DNA of 64,000 nt from Cellulosimicrobium marinum (lineage in GTDB: Bacteria; Actinomycetota; Actinomycetes; Actinomycetales; Cellulomonadaceae), in assembly GCF_020551945.1 (NCBI RefSeq), contig NZ_JAJBZH010000005.1, forward strand, positions 372,001 through 436,000, read 5' to 3'. The notes under the pieces were generated by a model. It saw only the letters and a program-made list of their open reading frames with translations, did no database searches and was not told the DNA's origin. Positions 12,733-22,075 of the stretch are shown here, piece after piece (positions within the stretch are counted from its first letter, which is position 1; each line of letters opens with the position of its first letter). Made by a program: the position numbers and the translations under genes.

Positions 12733-13383
12733 ATGGTCGAGCAGGGGGCGGGACCGGCACGTGACGTGACCACGCGGTCGGAGGCAGCGCGCCCGCCGTG
12801 GTGGCGGCGCCTGCCGGGAGAGGTCGCGCTCGCGGGGCGCGCGGGGGTGGTGCTCGCGGTGCTCGCGGGGTGCGCCGCCCTGTGGTGGTCCGCGCCCGCC
12901 GCGCACGCCCCGGCGCTGGCGCTCGTGGCCGCCGCGGGCGTGCTGCTCGCCGTGGTCGACGCGCGGACCCACCGCCTGCCCGACGCGATCCTCCTCCCCG
13001 CCTGGGCCGCGTGCGCCGTCCTGCTGGGGTGCGCCACGCTCGCGACCGGCGACACCGACGCCCTCGTCCGCGCGACGTGCGGGGCCGCCGCCGGGTTCAC
13101 GTCCTACGCCCTGCTGCGGCTCGCCCACCCGCCCGGCCTCGGGTTCGGGGACGTCAAGCTCGCCGGCCTGCTGGGCACGGCGCTCGCGTGGCTCGGGTGG
13201 TCCGAGCTCGTCGTCGGGCTCGTCGCGCCGTTCGTCCTCGGCGGGTTCTGGGCCGTCGCGCTGCTCGCCCTGCGCCGGGCGACCCGCTCGACCGCCGTCC
13301 CGTTCGGGCCGTTCATGGTGGTGGGCGCGGCGCTCGCCGCCGTCGCCGCCGACGTCGTGGTGGGGGCGTACGCCTTCGCCTGA
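12733..13383 (+). CDS. A24-type prepilin peptidase (single-domain)
   Basis: 216 aa, polytopic membrane protein with about six helices. The two catalytic Asp of type IV prepilin peptidases are visible: one in LLAVVDARTHRLPDAI (about residue 76) and one in GLGFGDVKLAG (about residue 140, the GxGDxK motif). The N-terminal methyltransferase/zinc domain of full PilD is missing, as in FlaK/TadV-type enzymes. It would cleave and mature Flp/type IV pilins. No pilin or secretion ATPase genes are nearby, so its substrates lie elsewhere. Plus strand inside the aro region. Confidence 0.88.
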   Translation: MVEQGAGPARDVTTRSEAARPPWWRRLPGEVALAGRAGVVLAVLAGCAALWWSAPAAHAPALALVAAAGVLLAVVDARTHRLPDAILLPAWAACAVLLGCATLATGDTDALVRATCGAAAGFTSYALLRLAHPPGLGFGDVKLAGLLGTALAWLGWSELVVGLVAPFVLGGFWAVALLALRRATRSTAVPFGPFMVVGAALAAVAADVVVGAYAFA

Positions 13384-13390
13384 ACAGGCG

Positions 13391-14272
13391 TCAGGCGCGG
13401 ACGAGCGCGTCCTCGAGAGCGTGGTCCATCGCGCCGAGCGGTGCCGGTCGCCCCGTCATGAGACGGACCTGCTCCGCCGCCTGGTGCAGGAGCATCCGCT
13501 CGCCACCCACCGCGGTCCCGCCCGCGGCCGCCCAGGCCGCGGACAGCGCGGTGGGGCGCGGGTCGTAGACGACGTCGAGGAGCACTCCCCCGGGTGCCGC
13601 GACGGGTCCGGCGAACGCCGTGGCGAGGGCGTCGGCGACAGGGTCGGCGGCGCGCGACGGCAGGGTCGCGACGACGACGTCGGCCGCGGCGACCCGCTCG
13701 AGCACCGTGGCGTCCGCGGGGTCCAGCACCGAGAAGCGCGGCTCGACGCCCATGCGGTGCGCCGCACGCTGCAGACCGCCCGTGCGCCCGAGCGACCGGA
13801 CCAGCACCGTCGGCGACACGCACCCCAGCTCGGCGAGAGCGGCGAGCGTCGACGCCGCCGTCGCCCCGGCGCCGAGGACGACCGCCGACCGCACGGTCCG
13901 CTCCCCGAGGCCCTCGCGCAGCGCCGCGACGAGGCCGTGCACGTCCGTGTTCGTCCCGACGAACGTCGGACGACGCCCGCCCGTCGGCTGCACCACCAGC
14001 GTGTTCACCGCGCCCACGACGCTCGCGAGCGGGTCGACGTGGTCGAGCAGCGGGATGACGGCGTGCTTGAGCGGCATGGTCAGGCTCAGGCCCGCCCACG
14101 ACGCGTCCAGGCCGGAGACGAACGCGGGGAGCTGTTCCTCGGTCGTGTCGACGGCGTCGTAACGCCAGTCGTCGAGCCCCAGCGCCGCGTAGGCGGCCCG
14201 GTGCAGCACCGGTGACAACGAGTGCGCGACCGGGTGCCCGAGGACCGCGGCGCGACGGGACGAGGACGTCAC
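13391..14272 (-). CDS. aroE: Shikimate dehydrogenase
   Basis: 293 aa. NADP-dependent reduction of 3-dehydroshikimate. Substrate domain with AVLGHPVAHSLSPVLH, LTMPLKHAV (catalytic Lys) and GAVNTLV; Rossmann domain with VVLGAGATAASTLAAL; C-terminal substrate Gln in MLLHQAAEQVRLMTG. The GTG at 14270-14272 overlaps the mltG stop as GTGA and starts VTSSSRRAAVLG; an in-frame GTG at 14290 would add six residues and is less likely. It converges with the prepilin peptidase gene 7 nt away. Confidence 0.93.
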   Translation of the reverse strand: MTSSSRRAAVLGHPVAHSLSPVLHRAAYAALGLDDWRYDAVDTTEEQLPAFVSGLDASWAGLSLTMPLKHAVIPLLDHVDPLASVVGAVNTLVVQPTGGRRPTFVGTNTDVHGLVAALREGLGERTVRSAVVLGAGATAASTLAALAELGCVSPTVLVRSLGRTGGLQRAAHRMGVEPRFSVLDPADATVLERVAAADVVVATLPSRAADPVADALATAFAGPVAAPGGVLLDVVYDPRPTALSAAWAAAGGTAVGGERMLLHQAAEQVRLMTGRPAPLGAMDHALEDALVRA

Positions 14273-15420
14273 CCGTTCTCCGCTTCCCACTGCTTAAACT
14301 CCTGCTTGTACTGCTCGAACTCGCTGTAGGTGTCCGTGAACTTGGTCTCGCCGGTGTCGAGATTCACCGTCACGTACCACAACCACGGCCCCTCGGGTGC
14401 GTTGAGGACGGCCTCGACGGTTGCCCGACCAGGATTGCCGATCGGCGTCGGGGGCAGCCCCTGATGGACGCGCGAGGCGTACGGGAGGTCGGGATCCTGG
14501 AACTCGGCGCGCGTGATCTCTGACGCGGGCTTGCCCAGACCGTAGGAGTCGATGGCGTCCATGCCCAGCGGCATGCCGTCCTCCAGACGGTTGTCGATGA
14601 CGCGTGCGACCTGCCCGAACTGCTCGGGGTTCTGACCCTCCCGCTCGACGATCGACGCGATCGTGAGAACCCTCTCGCGGTCCTCCCGCGCGACCCCCAG
14701 CTCGTCGAGCTCCAGGAGCGTCTGGCTCACCATCCGCTGGATGATGCCGGACGCGGTCGTCTCGTCGGGCTCGAGCACGTACGTGGTCGGGTAGAGCCAG
14801 CCCTCGTAGTTGCCCTCGGCCTCGGCAGGGAGACCGGTCGTCTCGGTGTCCTCCATCGCGGCCTCGAACTCGGCCACCGAGATGCCCGTGACCGACGACG
14901 CGCGCTCCAGGACCTGGTCGACCGTCCACCCCTCGGGGATGGTGATGCGCGTCTCGACGCGGCTGTCGTTCGCGACGAGCCGCGCGACGGCGTCCTTGGC
15001 CGGCATCCCGCGCAGGAGCGTGTGGGTGCCGGCCTGGATCGTGCCGGCCTCGCCGTTCTCCTCGAAGGCCCGCACGAACGCGGCGGTGCTCGCGACGACG
15101 CCGGCGTCGTAGAGGGCCGCGCCCATGTCGCGGCCCGTCGAGCCGGGCTCGATGGTCACGTCGACGGGCTCGGTCCCGGGGCCCTCGAAGTCCTTGGCCT
15201 CGATCGGGTTGTCGAACCCGAGCAGGCTGGGGGCGTTCGTGTAGACGAGGAGTCCGGCGCCGCCGACGACGAGCAGCGAGACGAGCACGACGAGGGCGGC
15301 GCGGCGACGACGCCGCGCCTTGCGCTTCTTCGCGGCGCGCCGGGCTCGCTGCTCGGAGCGCGAGGAGCGCGGGAGCTGCTGGTCGCCGTGGACGGCGGTC
15401 CGGTCGAACAGGTCGGTCAC
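14269..15420 (-). CDS. mltG: Endolytic murein transglycosylase MltG (YceG-like)
   Basis: 383 aa. Cuts nascent glycan strands to set their length. A basic cytoplasmic N-terminus (SRSEQRARRAAKKRKARRRR) precedes one transmembrane helix (about 41-61), then a LysM-like region and the YceG catalytic domain with the conserved Glu in LTIASIVEREGQN and the following ARVIDNRL and GLPPTPIGNPG motifs. GTG start overlaps the ruvX stop as GTGA. The conserved alaS-ruvX-mltG-aroE order supports the call. C-terminus acidic/polar (EFEQYKQEFKQWEAENG). Confidence 0.95.
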   Translation of the reverse strand: MTDLFDRTAVHGDQQLPRSSRSEQRARRAAKKRKARRRRRAALVVLVSLLVVGGAGLLVYTNAPSLLGFDNPIEAKDFEGPGTEPVDVTIEPGSTGRDMGAALYDAGVVASTAAFVRAFEENGEAGTIQAGTHTLLRGMPAKDAVARLVANDSRVETRITIPEGWTVDQVLERASSVTGISVAEFEAAMEDTETTGLPAEAEGNYEGWLYPTTYVLEPDETTASGIIQRMVSQTLLELDELGVAREDRERVLTIASIVEREGQNPEQFGQVARVIDNRLEDGMPLGMDAIDSYGLGKPASEITRAEFQDPDLPYASRVHQGLPPTPIGNPGRATVEAVLNAPEGPWLWYVTVNLDTGETKFTDTYSEFEQYKQEFKQWEAENG

Positions 15421-15950
15421 GGGCGGTGGTCTCCTGTCGGGTCTACAGGTTCTCCGGCGCGTGCTCCCGCGCCACGCTCGGCGTCGAGAGCAGATTGCAG
15501 AATGATAACGGCCGCGGCCTGGTCGACCACGCTCCGGTGCTTGCGCCCGGCGCGTCCCGCCGCGTGGAGGGCCTGGTGGGCGCTCACGGTGGTCATCCGC
15601 TCGTCGACGAGGTGCACCGGCACGGGCGCGACGGCCCGGGCCACCGCACCAGCGTACGCCCGCGCGACGTCGGCGGCGGCGCCCTCGGCACCGGACAGGT
15701 GCCGGGGCAGGCCCACGTACACGACGCCCGCCCCCCGTTCGGCGACCTCCTGCGCGATCCGGGCGACGTCACGCGGGACCGCACCACCGGGTGCCGTGTC
15801 GCGTGCGAGGGTCTCCACCGGCGTGGCGACGAGGCCGTCGGGGTCGCTCGCCGCGACCCCGACGCGCACGCTGCCCACGTCGACGCCGAGGCGCGCGCCC
15901 CGAGGGAGCGGAGCGGGCCCGGGCGTCCCCGGCCCGTCGGCGAGGGTCAC
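15417..15950 (-). CDS. ruvX: Holliday junction resolvase-like pre-16S rRNA nuclease
   Basis: 177 aa. YqgF/RuvX RNase H-like fold: [19 protein letters not shown] carries the first catalytic Asp (about residue 24), [11 protein letters not shown] the second strand, [13 protein letters not shown] the Glu, and [15 protein letters not shown] the last Asp. It processes the 16S rRNA 5' end in studied bacteria. An N-terminal Pro/Gly-rich extension of about 18 residues precedes the fold. Its GTG start overlaps the alaS stop (GTGA) and its own stop overlaps mltG, so the three are coupled. Confidence 0.94.
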   Translation of the reverse strand: MTLADGPGTPGPAPLPRGARLGVDVGSVRVGVAASDPDGLVATPVETLARDTAPGGAVPRDVARIAQEVAERGAGVVYVGLPRHLSGAEGAAADVARAYAGAVARAVAPVPVHLVDERMTTVSAHQALHAAGRAGRKHRSVVDQAAAVIILQSALDAERGAGARAGEPVDPTGDHRP

Positions 15951-18631
15951 GCGGCGGCCGCTGCGCCGTCGCGCACGCCGCGCAGCGCCGCGGGCAGCGC
16001 GGTCACGTCGGTGCCGCCGCCCTGCGCCATGTCGTCCTTGCCGCCGCCGCCACCGCCGAGGGTCTGCGCGGCGCCCTTGGCGAGCACGCCCGCGCGCAGG
16101 CCGGCGGCGCGCGCCGACGCGTTCGTCACGACGACCACCTGGGGCCTGCCCTTCGCGACGCCACCCACGGCGACGACGGCGGCCTCGGCCTCGCCCAGGC
16201 GACCGCGCACGTCGAGGGCGAGCGCACGCAGGTCGTCCGCGGAGGAGACCTCGCCGGCGTCGTGCACGACGACGCGCACGTCACCCGCGCGCTCGGCGTC
16301 GGCGGCGAGGGTCCCGGCCACCGCGAGCAGCTGGGCCTGACGGAGCTGGGCGAGCTCCTTCTCCGCGTCGCGCAGGCGCGACACGAGCGAGCCGACGCGG
16401 TCGGGCAGCTCCTCCGAGCGCACGTTGAGCAGCCCGGTGAGCTGGCCGACGAGTGCGTGCTCCTTGGCCTGGAAGCCGTAGGCGCCGTCCCCGACGAGCG
16501 CGTCGACACGACGCACGCCCGAGCCGATCGACGACTCGCCGAGCAGCGTGACGAGACCGAGCTGGCCGGTGCGGGCCACGTGGGTGCCCGCGCACAGCTC
16601 GCGCGACCAGTCGCCGCCGATCGACACGACGCGCACGACGTCGCCGTACTTCTCGCCGAACAGCGCCATGGCGCCCATCTCGCGCGCCTCGGCGATCGGC
16701 ATGAGCTGGTCCGTGACGTCGAGGTTCTCGGCAAGCTGGGTGTTGACCCGCTCCTCGATCTCCGCGAGCGCGCCCGCGGGGACCGCCGACGAGCGGCGGA
16801 AGTCGAACCGGATCCGGCTCGGCGCGTTCTCCGACCCGGCCTGCGTCGCGTCCTTGCCGAGCGACTCCTGGAGCGCCTTGTGGATCATGTGCGTCGCGGA
16901 GTGGGCACGGCTGATCGCCTTGCGGCGGTCGCGGTCGATCGTCGCGGTGCCGGGGTCGCCGACGGCGGCCGTGCCCTCGACGAGGCGGCCGCGGTGCACG
17001 GACAGGCCCTTGACCGGGCGCTGCACGTCGTCCACCTCGATCGTCGCACCGCCGTCGAGCACGATCGTGCCGTGGTCGGCGAGCTGCCCGCCGGCCTCGG
17101 CGTAGAACGGGGTGCGGTCGAGCACGACCTCGACGTCGGCGGGCGCGGTGGCCGCCGGTGCGGGGACGCCGTCGACGAGGAGGCCGGCGATCGACACGGC
17201 CGCCGTCGACTCGGTGTAGCCGAGGAACTCGACGGGGGCACTGAGCTCGGCGGACAGCGACTCGTACGCCGCCGTGTCCACGCCGCCGGACCGCTTGGCG
17301 AGCGCGTCCTCGCGGGCACGACGCCGCTGCTCGGCCATGAGGGACCGGAACGCCTTCTCGTCGACCTGGACGCCCTGCTCCGCGGCCATCTCGAGCGTGA
17401 GGTCGATCGGGAAGCCGTACGTGTCGTGCAGGGCGAACGCCTGGTCCCCGCCGAGCACCGGCACGCTCGTCCCCGCCGACGACTTCGCCTTCGACACGGC
17501 CGTGTCGAGGATGGTCGTCCCGGCGGTGAGCGTGCGTCGGAACGCGTCCTCCTCCGCGTACGCGATCGAGGAGATGCGCTCGAAGTCGGTCTCGACCTCC
17601 GGGTAGGACGCCGCCATGGCGTCGCGGCTCACCGGCAGCAGCGCGGGCAGCGCCTGGTCCTCGACACCGAGCAGGCGCATCGCGCGCACCGAGCGGCGCA
17701 GCAGGCGTCGCAGCACGTAGCCGCGGCCCTCGTTGGACGGCCGCACGCCGTCGCTGATGATCATGAGCGCCGAGCGCACGTGGTCCGCCACGACGCGCAG
17801 GCGCACGTCGTCCTCGCCGACGGCGCCGTACCGCTTGCCCGACAGCTCCGCGGCGGCAGCGATGACCGGGAAGACCTCGTCGATCTCGTAGAGATTGTCC
17901 TTGCCCTGCAGCAGGTAGGCGACGCGCTCGAGACCCATGCCCGTGTCGATGTTCTTGCGCGCGAGCTCGGAGACGATGCGGAACTCCTCCTTGGAGCGCA
18001 CGTCGTCGATCGCGTACTGCATGAACACGAGGTTCCAGATCTCGAGGTAACGGTCCTCGTCGACGACGGGCCCGCCCTCCTTGCCGTACTCCGGACCGCG
18101 GTCGATGTAGATCTCCGAGCAGGGTCCGGCGGGGCCGGGCTGCCCGGTCGACCAGTAGTTGTCCTTCTTCCCCCGCGCCTGGATGCGCTCGTCGGGCAGG
18201 CCGGCGATCCGCTTCCACAGCTGCCGTGCCTCGTCGTCGTCGTGGTAGACGGTGACCCACACGGTCTCCGGGTCGAACCCGTACTTCCCCTCGTCGCGCG
18301 ACCCCGTGACGAGGTCCCACGCGTAGGAGATGGCGCCTTCCTTGAAGTAGTCGCCGAAGGAGAAGTTCCCGTTCATCTGGAAGAACGTGCCGTGCCGCGT
18401 CGTCTTGCCGACCTCGTCGATGTCGAGGGTCCGCACGCACTTCTGGACGCTCGTCGCCCGGTCCCACGGCGGCGTCTGCTCGCCCGTCATGTACGGGATG
18501 AACGGGACCATGCCCGCGATGGTGAACAGCGTCGACGGGTCCGGGGAGACCAGGGACGCCGACGGGACCACGGAGTGGTCACGGTCGGCGAAGTAGTCGA
18601 GCCAGCGCTTGCGGATCTCGGCGGTGCGCAT
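15947..18631 (-). CDS. alaS: Alanyl-tRNA synthetase
   Basis: 894 aa, full length. N-terminal class II catalytic core ([51 protein letters not shown]), the tRNA-recognition middle, the editing domain with the zinc-site [11 protein letters not shown] (HxxxH) and [12 protein letters not shown] (CxxxH), and the C-terminal oligomerisation domain ending in a Gly-rich stretch ([18 protein letters not shown]). ATG start. Head of the alaS-ruvX-mltG-aroE run of overlapping genes, 86 nt downstream of a small membrane-protein gene. Confidence 0.97.
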   Translation of the reverse strand: MRTAEIRKRWLDYFADRDHSVVPSASLVSPDPSTLFTIAGMVPFIPYMTGEQTPPWDRATSVQKCVRTLDIDEVGKTTRHGTFFQMNGNFSFGDYFKEGAISYAWDLVTGSRDEGKYGFDPETVWVTVYHDDDEARQLWKRIAGLPDERIQARGKKDNYWSTGQPGPAGPCSEIYIDRGPEYGKEGGPVVDEDRYLEIWNLVFMQYAIDDVRSKEEFRIVSELARKNIDTGMGLERVAYLLQGKDNLYEIDEVFPVIAAAAELSGKRYGAVGEDDVRLRVVADHVRSALMIISDGVRPSNEGRGYVLRRLLRRSVRAMRLLGVEDQALPALLPVSRDAMAASYPEVETDFERISSIAYAEEDAFRRTLTAGTTILDTAVSKAKSSAGTSVPVLGGDQAFALHDTYGFPIDLTLEMAAEQGVQVDEKAFRSLMAEQRRRAREDALAKRSGGVDTAAYESLSAELSAPVEFLGYTESTAAVSIAGLLVDGVPAPAATAPADVEVVLDRTPFYAEAGGQLADHGTIVLDGGATIEVDDVQRPVKGLSVHRGRLVEGTAAVGDPGTATIDRDRRKAISRAHSATHMIHKALQESLGKDATQAGSENAPSRIRFDFRRSSAVPAGALAEIEERVNTQLAENLDVTDQLMPIAEAREMGAMALFGEKYGDVVRVVSIGGDWSRELCAGTHVARTGQLGLVTLLGESSIGSGVRRVDALVGDGAYGFQAKEHALVGQLTGLLNVRSEELPDRVGSLVSRLRDAEKELAQLRQAQLLAVAGTLAADAERAGDVRVVVHDAGEVSSADDLRALALDVRGRLGEAEAAVVAVGGVAKGRPQVVVVTNASARAAGLRAGVLAKGAAQTLGGGGGGKDDMAQGGGTDVTALPAALRGVRDGAAAAA

Positions 18632-18717
18632 GTTGTCCTTCGGGCTTTCGTGGGGGCGCCGGGTGCGGCGGCCGGGGGCTGTGCGGCCTGCGGGTCCAGG
18701 CCGTGCGGGGTGCGGGG

Positions 18718-19047
18718 CTAGAAGGAGTAGCCGAGGAGGTCCTCGACGTCGTCCGTGTCGTCGGCGGCGTGGCGTCCGGAACGGCGCTCGCGCACCTGGG
18801 CCGGGTCCTCCTGACCCTCGGCGAGCAGCGCGGCCATGAGCTCGCGCTCGCGCGCGTCGCGGGCCTCGGCGAACTCGGTGCGGAAGTCGCGCGCGAGGTG
18901 CACGACCCGGTCACCGAGCCCGTTGACCTGCGCGGTCGCCTGGTCGACGAGGGAGGCGGGGGCGTAGCGCGCCAGGACGCGGCGGCCGCGCGCCACCACC
19001 ACGACGGTGATCGCGACGCCGACGCCGACCCAGAACACGCGCCGCAT
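18718..19047 (-). CDS. Small actinobacterial membrane-anchored protein (DUF6167-like)
   Basis: 109 aa. One N-terminal membrane helix (residues about 3-19, [17 protein letters not shown]), then an amphipathic, charged helix ([43 protein letters not shown]) and an acidic tail ([14 protein letters not shown]). The layout matches the short protein found next to a DUF948 protein upstream of alaS in many actinobacteria; I assign the family from context and pattern. Its ATG overlaps the DUF948 stop by one base. Function unknown, presumably envelope-associated. Confidence 0.75.
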   Translation of the reverse strand: MRRVFWVGVGVAITVVVVARGRRVLARYAPASLVDQATAQVNGLGDRVVHLARDFRTEFAEARDARERELMAALLAEGQEDPAQVRERRSGRHAADDTDDVEDLLGYSF

Positions 19048-19427
19048 CAGCGCGACCCCGTCGGACCGGTCCCGCGGCGCCCGAACGAGCGCGCGAACGC
19101 CTGGCGGACGCCGTACGTGAACGCCGCCACCTTGACCAGCGGGGCGCCGAACGTGGCGGCATAGAGCCCGGTGAGCGCGGAGACGTTCTCGCTCACCTGC
19201 GCGGCCGACGTCGTGATGGTGTCGACCTTGACGAGCTGGCTGTTCGTCGTCGCGACGGTCGTCGCGGCCTCGTCGAGGATGGGCACGGAGTGGTCGGTGA
19301 CCTCCTTGATGCTGGCGCGCGCCTCGTCGAGCACCCGCCCGAGCTTGAGGAGCGGGACCGCGAGCAGGCCCACGAGCAGCACGAACGCGACCGCCGCGAT
19401 GAGGCCGGCCACATCTCCCAGGGACAT
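19047..19427 (-). CDS. DUF948 family membrane protein
   Basis: 126 aa. N-terminal transmembrane helix (about 6-29, VAGLIAAVAFVLLVGLLAVPLLKL) followed by a heptad-like helix (LDEARASIKEVTDHSVPILDEAATTVATTNSQLVKVDTITTSAAQVSENVSALTG) typical of DUF948/YtxG-like proteins that form membrane-attached coiled coils. C-terminal basic tail. The rpsD-DUF948-DUF6167-alaS order is common in actinobacteria. Lies just beyond the rpsD terminator, so it probably has its own promoter in 19428-19524. Biochemical role unknown. Confidence 0.82.
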   Translation of the reverse strand: MSLGDVAGLIAAVAFVLLVGLLAVPLLKLGRVLDEARASIKEVTDHSVPILDEAATTVATTNSQLVKVDTITTSAAQVSENVSALTGLYAATFGAPLVKVAAFTYGVRQAFARSFGRRGTGPTGSR

Positions 19428-19524
19428 TCTTCCTCCTGTGCCTGACGGACGGTGCGCACCACCCGCGTCCGGGACGTTCCGGGCACGGGGGCTGCGCGAA
19501 ACACTACCCGCACCGGACGCACGA

Positions 19525-19560
19525 ACGCCTCGCTCGCCGACGAAGCGGTGAGCGAGGCGT
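19525..19560 (-). terminator. rpsD terminator hairpin
   Basis: Perfect 11-bp arms ACGCCTCGCTC / GAGCGAGGCGT around a 14-nt loop, 12 nt past the rpsD stop on the minus strand. It separates rpsD from the DUF948 gene. No U-tract. Confidence 0.75.
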
Positions 19561-19572
19561 CCGGAGCGAGAC

Positions 19573-20199
19573 TCAGCGAGCGTAGTACTCGACGACGAGC
19601 TGGACCTCGCAGGTCACGGGGACCTCGGCGCGCTTCGGGCGGCGCACGAGGACCGCGCTCAGCTTCTCGAGCTGGACGTCCAGGTAGCCCGGGACGGCCG
19701 GCAGCACGTCGCGGTGCGCGCCCGCGGCGGCGACCTGGAACGGCGTGGTCGCCTGGCTCTTCGGCTTGACCTGGATGGTCTGGCCCGGCTTCACGCGGAA
19801 CGAGGGGCGGTCGACGATCTTGCCGTCCACGAGGATGTGGCGGTGCGTCACGTGCTGGCGCGCCTGGAGGATCGTGCGGCCGAACCCGGCGCGCAGGACG
19901 AGCGCGTCGAGGCGCGTCTCGAGGTTCTCGACGAGCGCCTCACCGGTCAGGCCCTTGTCCTTGCGGGCCTCCTCGTACGCACGGGCGAGCTGCTTCTCGC
20001 GGAGCATGTACTGCGCGCGCAGACGCTGCTTCTCGCGCAGACGGACCGCGTAGTCCGACTCGGTGCGACGGCGGGCACGGCCGTGCTCACCCGGGGGGTA
20101 CGGACGCTTCTCGAAGTGCTTGACGGCCTTCGGGGTGAGGGCGATGCCCAGGGCGCGGCTCAGGCGGACCTGGCGGCGCGAACGCTTGACAGCGGTCAC
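19573..20199 (-). CDS. rpsD: Ribosomal protein uS4
   Basis: 208 aa. Primary 16S rRNA binder of the 30S subunit. N-terminal segment KRSRRQVRLSRALGIALTPKAVKHFEKRPYPPGEHGRARRR lacks the Cys of zinc-binding S4 (C-minus type), followed by the S4 RNA-binding domain LETRLDALVLRAGFGRTILQARQHVTHRHILVDGKIVDRPS and the conserved C-terminus (EVPVTCEVQLVVEYYAR). GTG start. Here it stands alone next to alaS instead of in the rpoA operon; Streptomyces has, as I recall, the same placement. Confidence 0.97.
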   Translation of the reverse strand: MTAVKRSRRQVRLSRALGIALTPKAVKHFEKRPYPPGEHGRARRRTESDYAVRLREKQRLRAQYMLREKQLARAYEEARKDKGLTGEALVENLETRLDALVLRAGFGRTILQARQHVTHRHILVDGKIVDRPSFRVKPGQTIQVKPKSQATTPFQVAAAGAHRDVLPAVPGYLDVQLEKLSAVLVRRPKRAEVPVTCEVQLVVEYYAR

Positions 20200-20364
20200 A
20201 GCGGTATCTCATTCCTGTCGTGTCGTGTGCTGACGTCACACCCGGCGACGCCGCGAGGGCGTCGAGATCCCGGGTGCGGGACCAGCCGAGGGACCGCGTC
20301 GCGACGGGGTCGCGAGCGATCGGGGGCCGAGGTCCCAGGTGGTCGCCGAGAAGGCAACCTGAGA

Positions 20365-20370
20365 AGTCTA
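20365..20370 (-). promoter_or_regulatory. Candidate -10 element (TAGACT) of rpsD
   Basis: On the minus strand TAGACT lies about 165 nt upstream of the rpsD GTG, giving a long leader (20200-20358) with several GC-rich inverted segments that could host S4 autoregulation. No convincing -35 is seen, so this is tentative. Confidence 0.35.
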
Positions 20371-20394
20371 CCGCACCGCCGGACCGCTCCCCTC

Positions 20395-20451
20395 GCCCGG
20401 TCGGTCGCACGGGCCGGTCGCCCGGGCCGGTCGCACGGGCCGGTCGCCCGG
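20395..20451. repeat. 13-bp tandem repeat between rarA and rpsD
   Basis: Unit GC(A/C)CGGGCCGGTC repeated: a 12-nt variant at 20395-20406, then copies at 20407-20419, 20420-20432 and 20433-20445, plus a partial copy. Copies alternate GCAC and GCCC. It lies between the rarA stop and the presumed rpsD promoter. Confidence 0.8.
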
Positions 20452-20456
20452 GGCGT

Positions 20457-21947
20457 TCACACGGGCCGGCCGTCCCGGTCCGCGAGGATCTCCCGCACAC
20501 GCGCGAGGCGCTCGGCCACCTGCCGCTCGTACCCGCGGTCGGTCGGCTCGTAGTAGCGCGCGCCGTCCAGCGCGTCCGGCAGGTACTGCTGCGGCGCGAC
20601 GGCGTGCGGTGCGTCGTGCGCGTACCGGTAGCCCGTGCCGTGGCCGAGCTGGCGCGCCCCGGGGTAGTGCGCGTCGCGCAGGTGCGCGGGCACCGACCCC
20701 GCCCTGCCCGCCCGCACGTCCGCGAGGGCCGCGTCGATCCCGAGGTAGGCGGCGTTGGACTTCGGCGCGGTGGCGAGGTGGACGACGGCCTCGGCGAGGA
20801 CGATGCGCCCTTCGGGCATGCCGATGAGCTGGACCGCCTGGGCGGCCGCGACGGCGGTCTGGAGGGCGGACGGGTCGGCCATGCCGACGTCCTCGGCGGC
20901 GGAGATGACGATGCGGCGGGCGATGAACCGCGGGTCCTCCCCTGCCGCGATCATGCGGGCGAGGTAGTGCAGGGCGGCGTCGACGTCGGAGCCGCGCACG
21001 GACTTGATGAACGCGGAGACGACGTCGTAGTGCTGGTCGCCGTCGCGGTCGTAGCGCACGGCGGCGACGTCGACGGCTCGTTCCACGACGTCGACGTCGA
21101 CGGTGGCGGTGGCGGTGGCGGTGGCGGTGGCGGTGGCGGTGGCGGTGTCGGTGTCGGTGGCGGTGGTGCTGGCGTCCGCGGCACTCTCGTGCGCGTCCAG
21201 CGCGGAGAGCGCGGCGCCGGCGGCGGCCTCGAGGACGGTGAGGGCCTTGCGCGCGTCTCCGCCGGCGAGCCGCACGAGGTGGGCCTCGGCCTCCTCGGTG
21301 AGGACGACGTCGCCGCCCAGCCCGCGCTCGTCGGTGACGGCGCGGCGCACGAGGGCGCGGACGTCGTCGTCCCCGAGGGGCTGGAGGGTGAGGAGCAGCG
21401 AGCGGGACAGCAGGGGCGAGTTGACGGAGAAGCTGGGGTTCTCGGTCGTGGCGGCGACGAGGGTGACCCACCGGTTCTCGACGCTCGGCAGGAGGGCGTC
21501 CTGCTGGGACTTGGAGAACCGGTGCACCTCGTCGATGAACAGGACGGTCTCCTCGCCGCCGGTGGCGAGGCGGCGGCGGGCGTCCTCGACGACGGCGCGC
21601 ACGTCCTTGACGCCCGCGGTCACCGCGGAGAGCTCGACGAAGCGGCGGGCGGACGCGGTGGCGATGAGGTAGGCGAGGGTGGTCTTGCCGGTCCCGGGCG
21701 GGCCCCAGAGGACGACCGACCCGGGTGCGGCGCGTTCGGCGCCGCGGGCGCCGGGCTCGACGAGGCGGCGCAGGGGCGACCCGGGGACGAGGAGGTGCGC
21801 CTGGCCGGCGACCTCGTCGAGCGACGCCGGGCGCATCCGGACGGCGAGGGGGGCTCCGGGTCCGGGGCGCGGGGTCCCGGAGGTGCCGGAGGTCGCGGCG
21901 CCGAACAGGTCGCCGCCGAACAGGTCGCCGGTGGGCGCGGTGGGCAT
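20457..21947 (-). CDS. rarA: Replication-associated recombination ATPase RarA (MgsA)
   Basis: 496 aa, somewhat longer than the usual 430-450. AAA+ ATPase acting at stalled replication forks. [16 protein letters not shown] at the N-terminus, Walker [10 protein letters not shown] (about 82-90), Walker [21 protein letters not shown], sensor [17 protein letters not shown], then the RarA tetramerisation domain ([44 protein letters not shown]). Between them is an Asp/Thr/Ala dipeptide repeat of about 25 residues encoded by a hexanucleotide tract. A short N-terminal GDLFGGDLF motif could be a SSB/clamp contact but that is a guess. Confidence 0.93.
   Translation of the reverse strand: MPTAPTGDLFGGDLFGAATSGTSGTPRPGPGAPLAVRMRPASLDEVAGQAHLLVPGSPLRRLVEPGARGAERAAPGSVVLWGPPGTGKTTLAYLIATASARRFVELSAVTAGVKDVRAVVEDARRRLATGGEETVLFIDEVHRFSKSQQDALLPSVENRWVTLVAATTENPSFSVNSPLLSRSLLLTLQPLGDDDVRALVRRAVTDERGLGGDVVLTEEAEAHLVRLAGGDARKALTVLEAAAGAALSALDAHESAADASTTATDTDTATATATATATATATVDVDVVERAVDVAAVRYDRDGDQHYDVVSAFIKSVRGSDVDAALHYLARMIAAGEDPRFIARRIVISAAEDVGMADPSALQTAVAAAQAVQLIGMPEGRIVLAEAVVHLATAPKSNAAYLGIDAALADVRAGRAGSVPAHLRDAHYPGARQLGHGTGYRYAHDAPHAVAPQQYLPDALDGARYYEPTDRGYERQVAERLARVREILADRDGRPV
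21101..21166. repeat. Hexanucleotide microsatellite inside rarA
   Basis: Eleven tandem 6-bp units: seven CGGTGG, two CGGTGT, two more CGGTGG. Read on the coding strand it encodes alternating Thr-Ala with Thr-Asp interruptions. Being a multiple of 3, length changes stay in frame. Confidence 0.95.
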
Positions 21948-22075
21948 GGGCCGAGCCTACGCACCGCCGCCCACCCCCTCACCACGCCCCCCGTCACCGG
22001 CGGTGCCGCGAGGAGGTCGGGTGAAGGTCGTGACCACGGTGCGGGGTGATCTGACAGGGCGCGAGCGCGGATGGG

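Noticed and set aside
14272-14290. Longer aroE start at 14290
   Set aside because: The GTG at 14272 overlaps mltG as GTGA and gives the usual N-terminus; the extra six residues add nothing conserved.
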